Below are positions 1 through 6,416 of a stretch of 9,868 nt of DNA, piece by piece; positions within the stretch are counted from its first letter, which is position 1; each line of letters opens with the position of its first letter. Origin of the DNA: Lachnospiraceae bacterium UBA6452 (GTDB taxonomy: Bacteria; Bacillota; Clostridia; Lachnospirales; Lachnospiraceae); contig DJNY01000027.1 in the NCBI GenBank assembly GCA_002441865.1, forward strand, positions 18,894-28,761, read 5' to 3'. The notes beneath the pieces were generated by a model that did no database searches, had not been told where the DNA came from, and was given only the letters and a program-made list of their open reading frames with translations. The position numbers and the translations under genes were made by a program.

Positions 1-1069
1 AGGAAAAAGTACATTATTTAACTCATTGACAAAAGCAGGTGCATTATCTGCGAATTATCCATTTGCAACGATCGATCCGAATATCGGTATCGTATCCGTT
101 CCGGATGAAAGAATCGTAAAGCTCGGTGAGCTTTATCATACAAAAAAGGTAACACCTGCAACGATCGAATTCGTTGATATTGCAGGACTTGTAAAGGGTG
201 CCAGCAAGGGAGAAGGCCTTGGCAACCAGTTCCTTGCCAATATCCGTGAAGTAGATGCGATCGTACATGTAGTACGATGCTTTGAAGATACGAATATCAT
301 TCATGTAGACGGCAGTATCGACCCTGTACGTGATATCGAGACGATCAATCTGGAACTGATCTTTTCCGATATCGAGATACTTGACAGAAGAATTGCCAAG
401 ATCTCAAAACAGGCAAGAATGGACAAAACACTTGCCAAGGAGCTTGAACTGGTAGAAAGCATCAAGGCACATCTGGAAGCGGGTAAGATGGCAAGATCCT
501 TTGAGGTACCGGACGATGACGATGCACAGCTCTGGTTCAAGGGCTACAATCTCCTGACTGCAAAGCCTACCATTTATGCAGCAAACGTGGCAGAAGATGA
601 CCTGGCAGACGACGGCGCTTCCAATCCGCACGTAGCAAAGGTACGCGAGATGGCAAAAGAAGAAGGCGCGGAGGTATTTGTGATCTGTGCACAGATCGAG
701 CAGGAATTATCAGAGCTTTCCGATGAAGAAAAGCAGGAATATCTGGATGATCTCGGCGTTTCCTCCAGCGGTCTGGATAAGCTTGTTGCAGCAAGCTACA
801 GCTTACTCGGTCTGATCAGCTTCCTGACAGCAGGCGAGGATGAATGTCGTGCATGGACGATCAAAAAAGGTACAAAAGCACCACAGGCAGCAGGCAAGAT
901 CCATACCGATTTTGAACGTGGCTTTATTAAGGCTGAAGTTGTCAATTACAAGGATCTGATGGAATATGGTTCTCTTGCTGCAGCCAGAGAAAAAGGGCTT
1001 GTTGGCATGGAAGGAAAAGAATACGTGGTACAGGACGGCGATGTAATCCTGTTCCGCTTCAATGTATAA
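1..1069 (+). CDS. ychF: Ribosome-associated P-loop ATPase YchF/OLA1 (5' end cut by window)
   Basis: This is a TRAFAC-class, Obg-related P-loop NTPase that associates with ribosomes and, unlike most of its relatives, prefers ATP. The reading frame is open from the first bases: it begins inside the Walker A motif ([13 protein letters not shown], first full codon at base 2), so about 8-12 N-terminal residues lie outside the window. The TTG at 26 is internal and is not the start. About 355 residues are visible; the family is about 363-367 long. Visible motifs are the G3 region [14 protein letters not shown], then HVVRCF, then NVAE (near base 583) where GTPases have NKxD, the family hallmark linked to ATP use. 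An alpha-helical insert and a C-terminal TGS domain follow, with the usual ending [10 protein letters not shown]. It is followed closely by lgt and may be cotranscribed with it. Identification is very secure; its physiological role is less clear in the literature. Confidence 0.96.
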   Translation, partial: GKSTLFNSLTKAGALSANYPFATIDPNIGIVSVPDERIVKLGELYHTKKVTPATIEFVDIAGLVKGASKGEGLGNQFLANIREVDAIVHVVRCFEDTNIIHVDGSIDPVRDIETINLELIFSDIEILDRRIAKISKQARMDKTLAKELELVESIKAHLEAGKMARSFEVPDDDDAQLWFKGYNLLTAKPTIYAANVAEDDLADDGASNPHVAKVREMAKEEGAEVFVICAQIEQELSELSDEEKQEYLDDLGVSSSGLDKLVAASYSLLGLISFLTAGEDECRAWTIKKGTKAPQAAGKIHTDFERGFIKAEVVNYKDLMEYGSLAAAREKGLVGMEGKEYVVQDGDVILFRFNV

Positions 1070-1074
1070 GGTAA

Positions 1075-1080
1075 GAGGTG
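1075..1080 (+). promoter_or_regulatory. Ribosome binding site of lgt
   Basis: GAGGTG matches the 16S anti-Shine-Dalgarno and lies 6 bases before the ATG at 1087. It matters because the in-frame GTG at 1078 is part of this site and so is not the start codon. The PBP1 gene downstream has the same arrangement (GAGGTGCAG followed by the start). Confidence 0.75.
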
Positions 1081-1086
1081 CAGGCT

Positions 1087-2019
1087 ATGATGGATAAATG
1101 GGACATTGCGTTTCCGCATCTGGGTATTTATCTGGAACACTTCCCGAAAAGCTTTACGGTCTTTGGCTTTACAATCGCGCTTTACGGTGTGATCATTGCA
1201 CTTGGTGTGCTGCTTGGGTTTACACTGGCAAACCATGTGGCGAATAAGCAGGGACTTCCGAAAGATATTTTGTGGGACTTTGCGGTTCCGGCAATTATTT
1301 TCTCGGTTTTGGGTGCCAGGATCTATTATGTGGTATTCAGTTGGGATTACTATAAGAATCATCTGAATGAGCTTTTGAATATCAGACAGGGCGGTATCGC
1401 GATTTACGGTGCAGTGATCGGCGGTTTCCTGACGCTTTTCGTTTTCTGTAAGATCCGGAAGCAGAATTTCTTCCAAATCTCGGATATTGCGGTGCTGGGT
1501 CTTCTGGTCGGACAGATCATGGGACGCTGGGGAAATTTCACCAACAGAGAGGTGTTCGGACATTATACAGATTCCCTGTTTGCCATGCGGCTTCCGATCG
1601 AGGCGGTCAGAAGCGCGGATATCACACCGGATATTGCGGCGCATGTTACGGACGGGATCAACTATATCCAGGTACATCCGACATTTTTATATGAAAGTGT
1701 GCTGAATCTGCTTCTTTTGATCGTACTGCTTCTTTATATGAAGCATAAGAAGTTTAACGGGGAGATCGCCCTCAGTTATCTGGGTGGTTATGGTATTATC
1801 CGGTTCTTTGTGGAGGGCATCCGTACCGATCAGCTCAAGATCGGCTCCACTGGGATCGCAGTATCCCAGCTTCTGGGCATGGTGCTGTTTATTGCAGCGA
1901 TCCTGACGGATGTGATCGTAAGGATCTGCCGCAGGAAAAAAGGACTGCAGGAATTGCCGCAAAAGGCAGCAGTAGCGCAAAACAAAGTCGAAAACGACGA
2001 AAAACAAGATGAAAAATAA
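1087..2019 (+). CDS. lgt: Prolipoprotein diacylglyceryl transferase Lgt
   Basis: This integral membrane enzyme transfers diacylglycerol from phosphatidylglycerol to the lipobox cysteine of prolipoproteins, the first step of lipoprotein maturation. From the ATG at 1087 it is 310 residues, slightly longer than many relatives because of a charged C-terminal tail (about residues 282-310, rich in K, E, Q and D). Several hydrophobic segments are visible (about 24-48, 64-85, 104-122, 133-146, 203-218, 258-279). The Lgt signature is GRWGNFTNREVFG at 146-158, containing the counterparts of the essential E. coli Arg143, Asn146, Glu151 and Gly154. HPTFLYES at 197-204 and RFFVEGIRTDQ at 239-249 are also typical. 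The GGIAIYG segment (102-108) has Tyr where E. coli has the functionally important His103. The GAGGTG ribosome site supports the ATG at 1087 (or the adjacent ATG at 1090) over the GTG at 1078. It is probably cotranscribed with ychF and ends at the terminator just downstream. Confidence 0.96.
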   Translation: MMDKWDIAFPHLGIYLEHFPKSFTVFGFTIALYGVIIALGVLLGFTLANHVANKQGLPKDILWDFAVPAIIFSVLGARIYYVVFSWDYYKNHLNELLNIRQGGIAIYGAVIGGFLTLFVFCKIRKQNFFQISDIAVLGLLVGQIMGRWGNFTNREVFGHYTDSLFAMRLPIEAVRSADITPDIAAHVTDGINYIQVHPTFLYESVLNLLLLIVLLLYMKHKKFNGEIALSYLGGYGIIRFFVEGIRTDQLKIGSTGIAVSQLLGMVLFIAAILTDVIVRICRRKKGLQELPQKAAVAQNKVENDEKQDEK

Positions 2020-2037
2020 AAAACTGGAATAAAATGG

Positions 2038-2085
2038 AAATCCATGACATTCGGTAAAATTTACTGAATGTTATGGATTTTTTTT
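2038..2085 (+). terminator. Rho-independent terminator after lgt
   Basis: Bases 2038-2058 pair with 2060-2080 along essentially their whole length, with two G-U wobbles and no other mismatch. Allowing a realistic loop in the A/T-rich centre leaves a stem of about 18 bp. A run of eight T (2078-2085) follows at once. It separates ychF-lgt from the mra operon. Little of a T-run is seen on the opposite strand, so it looks one-directional. Confidence 0.92.
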
Positions 2086-2095
2086 GTACAAATTT

Positions 2096-2124
2096 TTAAC
2101 AAAAGGAAAAGAAAATCTTAAGAT
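2096..2124 (+). promoter_or_regulatory. Possible weaker upstream promoter for the mra operon
   Basis: TTAACA (2096-2101) and TAAGAT (2119-2124) are separated by 17 bases. The -35 matches consensus at 5 of 6 positions and the -10 at 4 of 6. It lies just upstream of the better promoter at 2131-2159, so it could be a second start or chance in A/T-rich DNA. Confidence 0.3.
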
Positions 2125-2130
2125 ACACAC

Positions 2131-2159
2131 TTGTCAAATGAGAAAAAGTAGTCTAAAAT
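2131..2159 (+). promoter_or_regulatory. Sigma-A type promoter of the mra (dcw) operon
   Basis: A -35 box TTGTCA (2131-2136) and a -10 box TAAAAT (2154-2159) are separated by exactly 17 bases; each matches the sigma-70/sigma-A consensus at 5 of 6 positions. Transcription would start near 2166, giving a leader of about 77 bases before mraZ. The position, after the lgt terminator and directly ahead of the MraZ-type repeats, supports it as the main operon promoter. Confidence 0.75.
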
Positions 2160-2167
2160 TAGAGCAT

Positions 2168-2203
2168 AAGTGGTAGAAAGTGGAGTGAAGTGGTATGAAG
2201 TGG
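2168..2203 (+). promoter_or_regulatory. MraZ operator: four AAGTGG boxes with 10-base period
   Basis: AAGTGG occurs at 2168-2173, 2178-2183, 2188-2193 and 2198-2203, four perfect copies in the same direction exactly 10 bases apart. MraZ proteins are known to bind short direct repeats with about 10-base spacing upstream of their own gene (TGGGN boxes in E. coli, AAAGTG-type boxes in Mycoplasma). These copies begin about 2 bases after the predicted transcription start, a good place to block promoter escape. I infer autoregulation by the adjacent MraZ; the sign of regulation is not visible in the sequence. Confidence 0.82.
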
Positions 2204-2229
2204 AGGGAATGACCCAAAACTGAGACCAA

Positions 2230-2235
2230 AAAGGT
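2230..2235 (+). promoter_or_regulatory. Ribosome binding site of mraZ
   Basis: AAAGGT lies 7 bases before the ATG at 2243. It is moderate in strength compared with the GAGGTG sites of lgt and PBP1. The leader between the operator and this site (2204-2229) shows no convincing hairpin or riboswitch-like structure by eye. Confidence 0.6.
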
Positions 2236-2242
2236 AACGATT

Positions 2243-2674
2243 ATGTTCATGGGAGAGTACAGTCATACAATCGATACAAAAGGCCGTCTGATTGTTCCTT
2301 CTAAGTTCAGGGAATCACTTGGCGACAGCTTCGTGGTGACCAAGGGGCTGGATGGATGTCTTTTTGTGTACGATATGACAGAATGGAAATCCTTTGAAGA
2401 AAAACTGAAAGAACTCCCGATGAGCCACAGAGATACTCGTAAATTCGCCCGTTTCTTCCTTGCCGGTGCGACGCAGGTAGAAGTAGACAAGCAGGGCAGG
2501 ATCCTGATCCCGAATGTACTGCGCGAGTTCGCAGGTCTGGAAAAGGATGTTGTGTTCCTGGGTGTCGGCAGCAGAATTGAAATCTGGAGCAGGCAGGCAT
2601 GGGATGGTGAAGGCAACTTCGACGATATGGATGATATCGCAGAGCGGATGGCGGATCTTGGTCTGAGTATTTAG
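2243..2674 (+). CDS. mraZ: Transcriptional regulator MraZ
   Basis: MraZ is a conserved DNA-binding protein of the AbrB-like (SpoVT/swapped-hairpin) fold that forms ring-shaped oligomers on nucleoid DNA. It controls the dcw cluster, usually acting on its own promoter. The 143 residues match the family length. The two family-defining DxxxR motifs are present, one per half: DTKGRLIVP at 11-19 and DKQGRILIP at 82-90, which is the internal duplication expected. The start [11 protein letters not shown] is typical. It is the first gene of the operon; four AAGTGG boxes upstream are its likely binding site, so it probably regulates itself and the downstream wall genes. It ends 17 bases before rsmH; in E. 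coli the methyltransferase is known to counteract MraZ, so the pairing may be functional. Confidence 0.97.
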   Translation: MFMGEYSHTIDTKGRLIVPSKFRESLGDSFVVTKGLDGCLFVYDMTEWKSFEEKLKELPMSHRDTRKFARFFLAGATQVEVDKQGRILIPNVLREFAGLEKDVVFLGVGSRIEIWSRQAWDGEGNFDDMDDIAERMADLGLSI

Positions 2675-2691
2675 GATTGGTAAGAGGCAGA

Positions 2692-3633
2692 ATGGAATTT
2701 TCACATAAATCGGTATTATTAGAGGAGACAATTGAAGGACTTGCCATAAAACCGGAAGGTATTTATGTGGATGGGACACTCGGCGGAGCCGGTCACTCCA
2801 GTGTGATCGCCAGCCGGCTGAGCGGACAGGGACATCTGATCGGGATCGATCAGGATGCTGCAGCCATCGCGGCTGCGACAGAGCGGCTTCAGCCTTTTGC
2901 GGAGCATGTGACGATCGTCAGAAGCAACTACGAAAATATGTGTCAGATCATAAAGGATAACGGATACACGGGTGTGGATGGAATTTTACTTGACCTTGGC
3001 GTATCTTCCTATCAGCTCGATACCGTAGAACGGGGATTCTCTTATAAATATGATACAAAGCTGGACATGCGTATGGATGAAAGACAGACGCTGACGGCGC
3101 GGGATATTGTAAACGGTTATCCGGAAACGGAGCTGTTTCACATCATCCGGGATTACGGAGAAGATAAATTTGCCAAGAATATCGCCAAACATATTGTTCT
3201 GGCAAGAGAAGAGAAACCGATAGAAACAACTTATGAACTGAATGAGATCATAAAGGCTGCAATACCGGCAAAAATGCGTGAGACGGGAGGACATCCTTCC
3301 AAACGTACTTATCAGGCGATCCGTATTGCCTTAAACAGAGAGCTGGATGTACTCAGAGACAGCCTGGACGACATGATCCGGATCTTAAATCCGGGAGGCA
3401 GGATCTGTATCATTACGTTCCATTCTTTGGAGGACCGCATCGTAAAGCTGGCATTCCGCAAAAATGAAAATCCCTGCATCTGCCCGCCGTCCTTTCCGGT
3501 ATGTACCTGTGGCAGAAAACCGCTTGGCAGGGTGGTCACAAGAAAACCGGTCTTACCGGGTGAAAAAGAACTTGCAGAAAACAGCAGATCAAAAAGTGCA
3601 AAGCTTAGAATTTTTGAAAGAAGCGAGGGGTAG
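2692..3633 (+). CDS. rsmH: 16S rRNA (cytosine-1402 N4) methyltransferase RsmH (MraW)
   Basis: This SAM-dependent enzyme adds the N4-methyl group to C1402 in the decoding centre of 16S rRNA. From ATG 2692 it has 313 residues, the family's normal length. It starts [10 protein letters not shown], followed by the SAM-binding [10 protein letters not shown] (27-36), an acidic GIDQD at the end of the next strand (51-55), [15 protein letters not shown] (96-110) and LDMRMD (124-129). Further on it has [13 protein letters not shown] and [12 protein letters not shown], and a Cys-rich stretch [12 protein letters not shown] near the C-terminus that is common in Firmicute members. The frame extends up to a TTG at 2677, but AAGAGG (2682-2687) lies between that codon and the ATG, so ATG 2692 is the better start. 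The next gene starts 5 bases after its stop. Confidence 0.97.
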   Translation: MEFSHKSVLLEETIEGLAIKPEGIYVDGTLGGAGHSSVIASRLSGQGHLIGIDQDAAAIAAATERLQPFAEHVTIVRSNYENMCQIIKDNGYTGVDGILLDLGVSSYQLDTVERGFSYKYDTKLDMRMDERQTLTARDIVNGYPETELFHIIRDYGEDKFAKNIAKHIVLAREEKPIETTYELNEIIKAAIPAKMRETGGHPSKRTYQAIRIALNRELDVLRDSLDDMIRILNPGGRICIITFHSLEDRIVKLAFRKNENPCICPPSFPVCTCGRKPLGRVVTRKPVLPGEKELAENSRSKSAKLRIFERSEG

Positions 3634-3638
3634 TAAAC

Positions 3639-4124
3639 ATGGCTACAAATTATAATAGAAGAAGATATGCATCATACGAAAGAAGATCACACGGCGATTA
3701 CTATGTAGACGGTAATGTGGTCAGAAAATATGATGTTGTTAGAGAAATTGAAAAGAAACCGGCAAAGAGACTGAGTGAGCAGACGCGTAAAAACAGGGAA
3801 CGTGCAACGCATATGAGCCTTGGCTATGTTGCATTTTTGTGCGTCTCCATGTGTGTGGCAGCTATTATCCTGTATAATTATCTGGCACTGCAGACAGCAA
3901 ATACTTCCGCTGTCACAGCTATTTCTGCGCTGGAAAGTGAACTGAATACAATGAAACTGGATAATGATGAAGAATACAGCCGCATCATGAGCAGTGTTGA
4001 TATGGAAGAGATCAAGACAAGAGCGATCGAAGATCTTGGCATGCAGTACGCAGAAAAAGGCCAGGTTGTAGAGGTTCCGGGTGTTGCTGATGATTATGTA
4101 CGTCAGTACAAGACAATGCCATAG
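3639..4124 (+). CDS. ftsL: FtsL-type cell division protein
   Basis: This is a bitopic inner membrane protein with the layout of FtsL. A basic cytoplasmic tail (about 1-59, many Arg and Lys) is followed by one transmembrane helix (about 60-82) and an external heptad-like region (about 87-115, ISALESELNTMKLDNDEEYS). The C-terminal segment IEDLGMQYAEKGQVVEVPG resembles the end of FtsL proteins. In B. subtilis, FtsL pairs with DivIC and DivIB and connects to the septal PBP. Sequence conservation in this family is weak, so the call rests on topology, the LGM..A..GQV pattern and position between rsmH and a class B PBP, exactly where ftsL lies in other Firmicutes. At 161 residues it is longer than B. 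subtilis FtsL, owing to the cytoplasmic tail. A GAGGGG ribosome site lies 8 bases before the ATG. Confidence 0.82.
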   Translation: MATNYNRRRYASYERRSHGDYYVDGNVVRKYDVVREIEKKPAKRLSEQTRKNRERATHMSLGYVAFLCVSMCVAAIILYNYLALQTANTSAVTAISALESELNTMKLDNDEEYSRIMSSVDMEEIKTRAIEDLGMQYAEKGQVVEVPGVADDYVRQYKTMP

Positions 4125-4132
4125 ACAGTGGA

Positions 4133-4138
4133 GAGGTG
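4133..4138 (+). promoter_or_regulatory. Ribosome binding site that fixes a TTG start for PBP1
   Basis: GAGGTG lies 6 bases before TTG 4145. The first in-frame start-like codon, GTG 4136, forms part of this site and cannot sensibly be the start. The spacing is identical to that of lgt (GAGGTG, CAG, three bases, start). Confidence 0.7.
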
Positions 4139-4144
4139 CAGAAG

Positions 4145-6352
4145 TTGGAACAGAGATCTTATCAGAATAGAAATGTGCGCAGAAACAGAAGAAGAAAAGC
4201 AAATGCCAATCGGTTTCAAATAAGGATGCAGAAAAAGCTGGTAGTATTATTCCTGATAATATTACTGGCTTTCATAGGTTTAAGCGTAAAACTGATTTAT
4301 ATTAATAAGGTGGACGGGGAAAGATATAAAAAACAGATCCTTTCCCAGCAGGAATATGATTCCAAAACACTTCCTTACAAACGCGGAGAGATCGTGGATG
4401 CAAACGGGACAAAGCTGGCTTACAGTGAAAAGGTTTATAATCTGATCATTGATGCCAAAGCGATCAACAACAGTAAAAAGGAAAATGCATTGAGCGAGAC
4501 TTTGCAGGCACTGGATCAGTATTTTGATCTGGATATCAACGAGATCAGTAATTATATTTCCCAGAACGCAAACAGCCAGTATTATGTTGCGGCAAAGCAG
4601 CTGGAGTATGAGACGGTAGCGCCGTTCCAGGAAGCCAGGCAGGAAAACAGCTCTATTGTCGGTGTCTGGTTTGAAGAGGAGTACAAACGAAAATATCCAT
4701 ACAATACACTGGCATCCTCTGTGATCGGGTTTACGGGATCCGATAACAACGGAACGTACGGACTGGAAGAATATTATAATACAACACTGAACGGTACAAA
4801 CGGCAGAGAATATGGTTATCTGACAGAAGATTCCACTCTGGAGCGTACAACGATCGCCGCGCAGGATGGTTGTACACTGGTAACCTCATTAGATACGAAT
4901 ATCCAGAATATCGTTGAAAAATATATGAAGCAGTTCAACGAGGAACATAAAGGTGAGTACAGACCGGATGATGACGGATGCTCCAACATGGGTGTGATCG
5001 TTATGAATCCACAGACCGGAGAGATTCTTGCCATGTCCGATTATCCGAATTTTGACCTGAACAACCCGAAAGATCTGACACCATTTTATTCAGAAGAAGA
5101 GATCGCACAGATGGACGATGAAGCCATGTATGATGCGTTGAACAGACTCTGGAGAAATTACTGTATTTCCGATACGTACGAGCCGGGATCTGTTGCAAAA
5201 GCAATGACTGTCGCAGCGGGACTTGATTCCGGAAAGCTGACCGGAAACGAAACGTATGTATGTAATGGTGTGCTGGAAGTCAGTGGTCATCCGATCAAAT
5301 GCCATAAGCATATCGGCCATGGTGTTGTCACTGTTTCACAGGCGCTGGAGCAGTCATGTAACGTAGCCTTAATGCATATGGGAGAGCAGATGGGCAAAGA
5401 AACACTGATGAAATATCTGTATAATTTTAATATCGGACTGAAAACCAATATTGATCTGTCCGGTGAGGCAAGAACCAACACACTTGTTTACAATGTGGAT
5501 GATATGGTGGCTTCCGACCTTGCGATCTCGACCTTCGGACAGGGCTACAATGTGACAATGATCCAGATGGCAGCAGCTTTTTCTTCTATTATCAACGGCG
5601 GTAAATATTATCAGCCACATGTTGTGACGGAGATCAAGAGTGCGGATGATACAACAGTGGAAAAAGTGGAACCGCGTATGCTCAAGCAGGTGATCTCTTC
5701 CACAACATCCGATAAGATGAAGACTTATCTGGCAAATGTATGTACAGAGGGTACAGGTTCAGCAGCCGTACCGGCGGGGTATCTGATCGGAGGTAAAACG
5801 GGTACTGCCGAAAAACAGCCGCGTGGTAACGGAAACTATGTTGTTTCTTTCATGGGATTTGCGCCGGTGGATGATCCGCAGGTTGTGGTATATGTTGTCA
5901 TTGATGAGCCAAATGTAGAATCACAGCCACATTCAACCTTTGCACAGGAAGTTGCAAAAAATATTTTTACAGAGATCTTACCGTATCTGAATGTATTCCG
6001 TACGGAAGAGCTTTCCGGGGAAGATATAGAACAGCTTCAGAAGCTGCATATCTTACCGGGTGCTGACACAGAAGACACTTCTTCCGATGAAAATAGCGGT
6101 GATGGCGAAAATACAGACGGACAGAATAGTGGAGAGGGTACAGAAGGCGGAGATCCGGAGGTAACGTACCAGATAGATCCGCAGACAGGAAATGTTATTG
6201 ATCCGAATTCCGGACAACAGCTTGATCCAAATACTTTTGAGCCGGTTGATCCAAAGAGTTCAGATCTGGATGGGCTTACCGGTGTGGAAAATAAGCCACA
6301 GGACGAAACAGAGGACGGTACAACAGAAATAGGCACTGACGCCGGATTTTAA
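4145..6352 (+). CDS. Class B penicillin-binding protein, SpoVD/FtsI type (first of a tandem pair)
   Basis: This is a membrane-anchored D,D-transpeptidase that cross-links peptidoglycan, with its catalytic domain outside the cell. From TTG 4145 it has 735 residues: an Arg-rich cytoplasmic start, a transmembrane helix at about 31-52, a PBP dimerisation domain, then the transpeptidase domain. The three catalytic motifs are intact: SVAK with Ser349 and Lys352, SCN at 404-406 and KTG at 551-553. Cysteines at 386 and 405 have the spacing of the SpoVD redox pair. There is no PASTA domain. Instead, residues 639-735 form a tail with 26 acidic and only 2 basic residues, including four eight-residue DP repeats. 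The position after ftsL is that of pbpB/ftsI, so a role in septation is likely, but the cysteine pair points to SpoVD-like ancestry; the two roles cannot be told apart by reading. The following gene is a clear paralogue. Confidence 0.93.
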   Translation: MEQRSYQNRNVRRNRRRKANANRFQIRMQKKLVVLFLIILLAFIGLSVKLIYINKVDGERYKKQILSQQEYDSKTLPYKRGEIVDANGTKLAYSEKVYNLIIDAKAINNSKKENALSETLQALDQYFDLDINEISNYISQNANSQYYVAAKQLEYETVAPFQEARQENSSIVGVWFEEEYKRKYPYNTLASSVIGFTGSDNNGTYGLEEYYNTTLNGTNGREYGYLTEDSTLERTTIAAQDGCTLVTSLDTNIQNIVEKYMKQFNEEHKGEYRPDDDGCSNMGVIVMNPQTGEILAMSDYPNFDLNNPKDLTPFYSEEEIAQMDDEAMYDALNRLWRNYCISDTYEPGSVAKAMTVAAGLDSGKLTGNETYVCNGVLEVSGHPIKCHKHIGHGVVTVSQALEQSCNVALMHMGEQMGKETLMKYLYNFNIGLKTNIDLSGEARTNTLVYNVDDMVASDLAISTFGQGYNVTMIQMAAAFSSIINGGKYYQPHVVTEIKSADDTTVEKVEPRMLKQVISSTTSDKMKTYLANVCTEGTGSAAVPAGYLIGGKTGTAEKQPRGNGNYVVSFMGFAPVDDPQVVVYVVIDEPNVESQPHSTFAQEVAKNIFTEILPYLNVFRTEELSGEDIEQLQKLHILPGADTEDTSSDENSGDGENTDGQNSGEGTEGGDPEVTYQIDPQTGNVIDPNSGQQLDPNTFEPVDPKSSDLDGLTGVENKPQDETEDGTTEIGTDAGF
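6173..6268 (+). repeat. Four 24-base coding repeats (eight-residue DP repeat) in the PBP1 tail
   Basis: Four consecutive 24-base units encode I-DPQTGNV, I-DPNSGQQ, L-DPNTFEP and V-DPKSSDL: an aliphatic residue, then Asp-Pro, a polar pair and variable residues. The DNA is more diverged than the protein pattern (GATCC is kept in all units), so this is an old repeat under some constraint rather than a recent slippage tract. Confidence 0.75.
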
Positions 6353-6407
6353 GCCGCTATGCATATCTGGCAGAAGCAGCTAATAAGCTATGATAAGAGA
6401 CAGCTTT

Positions 6408-6411
6408 GGAG
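6408..6411 (+). promoter_or_regulatory. Ribosome binding site favouring the second ATG of PBP2
   Basis: GGAG lies 5 bases before ATG 6417. No comparable site precedes the first ATG at 6390 (the upstream stretch is CAGCTAATAAGCT). This is modest evidence that translation starts at 6417. Confidence 0.45.
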
Positions 6412-6416
6412 CCTGT

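Noticed and set aside
26..28. TTG as the start codon of ychF
   Set aside because: The frame is open upstream and encodes GKSTLFNS of the Walker A motif, so the gene begins before the window.
946..1677. A 243-codon open frame on the minus strand across the ychF-lgt junction
   Set aside because: It lies antisense to two well-identified genes, its product has no recognisable features, and it is explained by the codon use of the opposite strand. Similar antisense frames elsewhere (for example 7059-7637) were rejected for the same reason.
2168..2203. Short regular repeats that might suggest a CRISPR or iteron array
   Set aside because: The unit is only 10 bases with a 6-base core, there are no spacers of CRISPR length and no cas or replication gene nearby; the position before mraZ explains it as an MraZ operator.
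2166..2242. Possible riboswitch or attenuator in the mraZ leader
   Set aside because: The leader is about 77 bases, mostly A and G, with no stable stem or terminator-like structure by eye.
6353..6416. Possible small gene or promoter between the two PBP genes
   Set aside because: The gap contains only short palindromes (TATGCATA and AGCTAATAAGCT) with no convincing -35/-10 pair and no frame of useful length; it reads as an ordinary intra-operon spacer.
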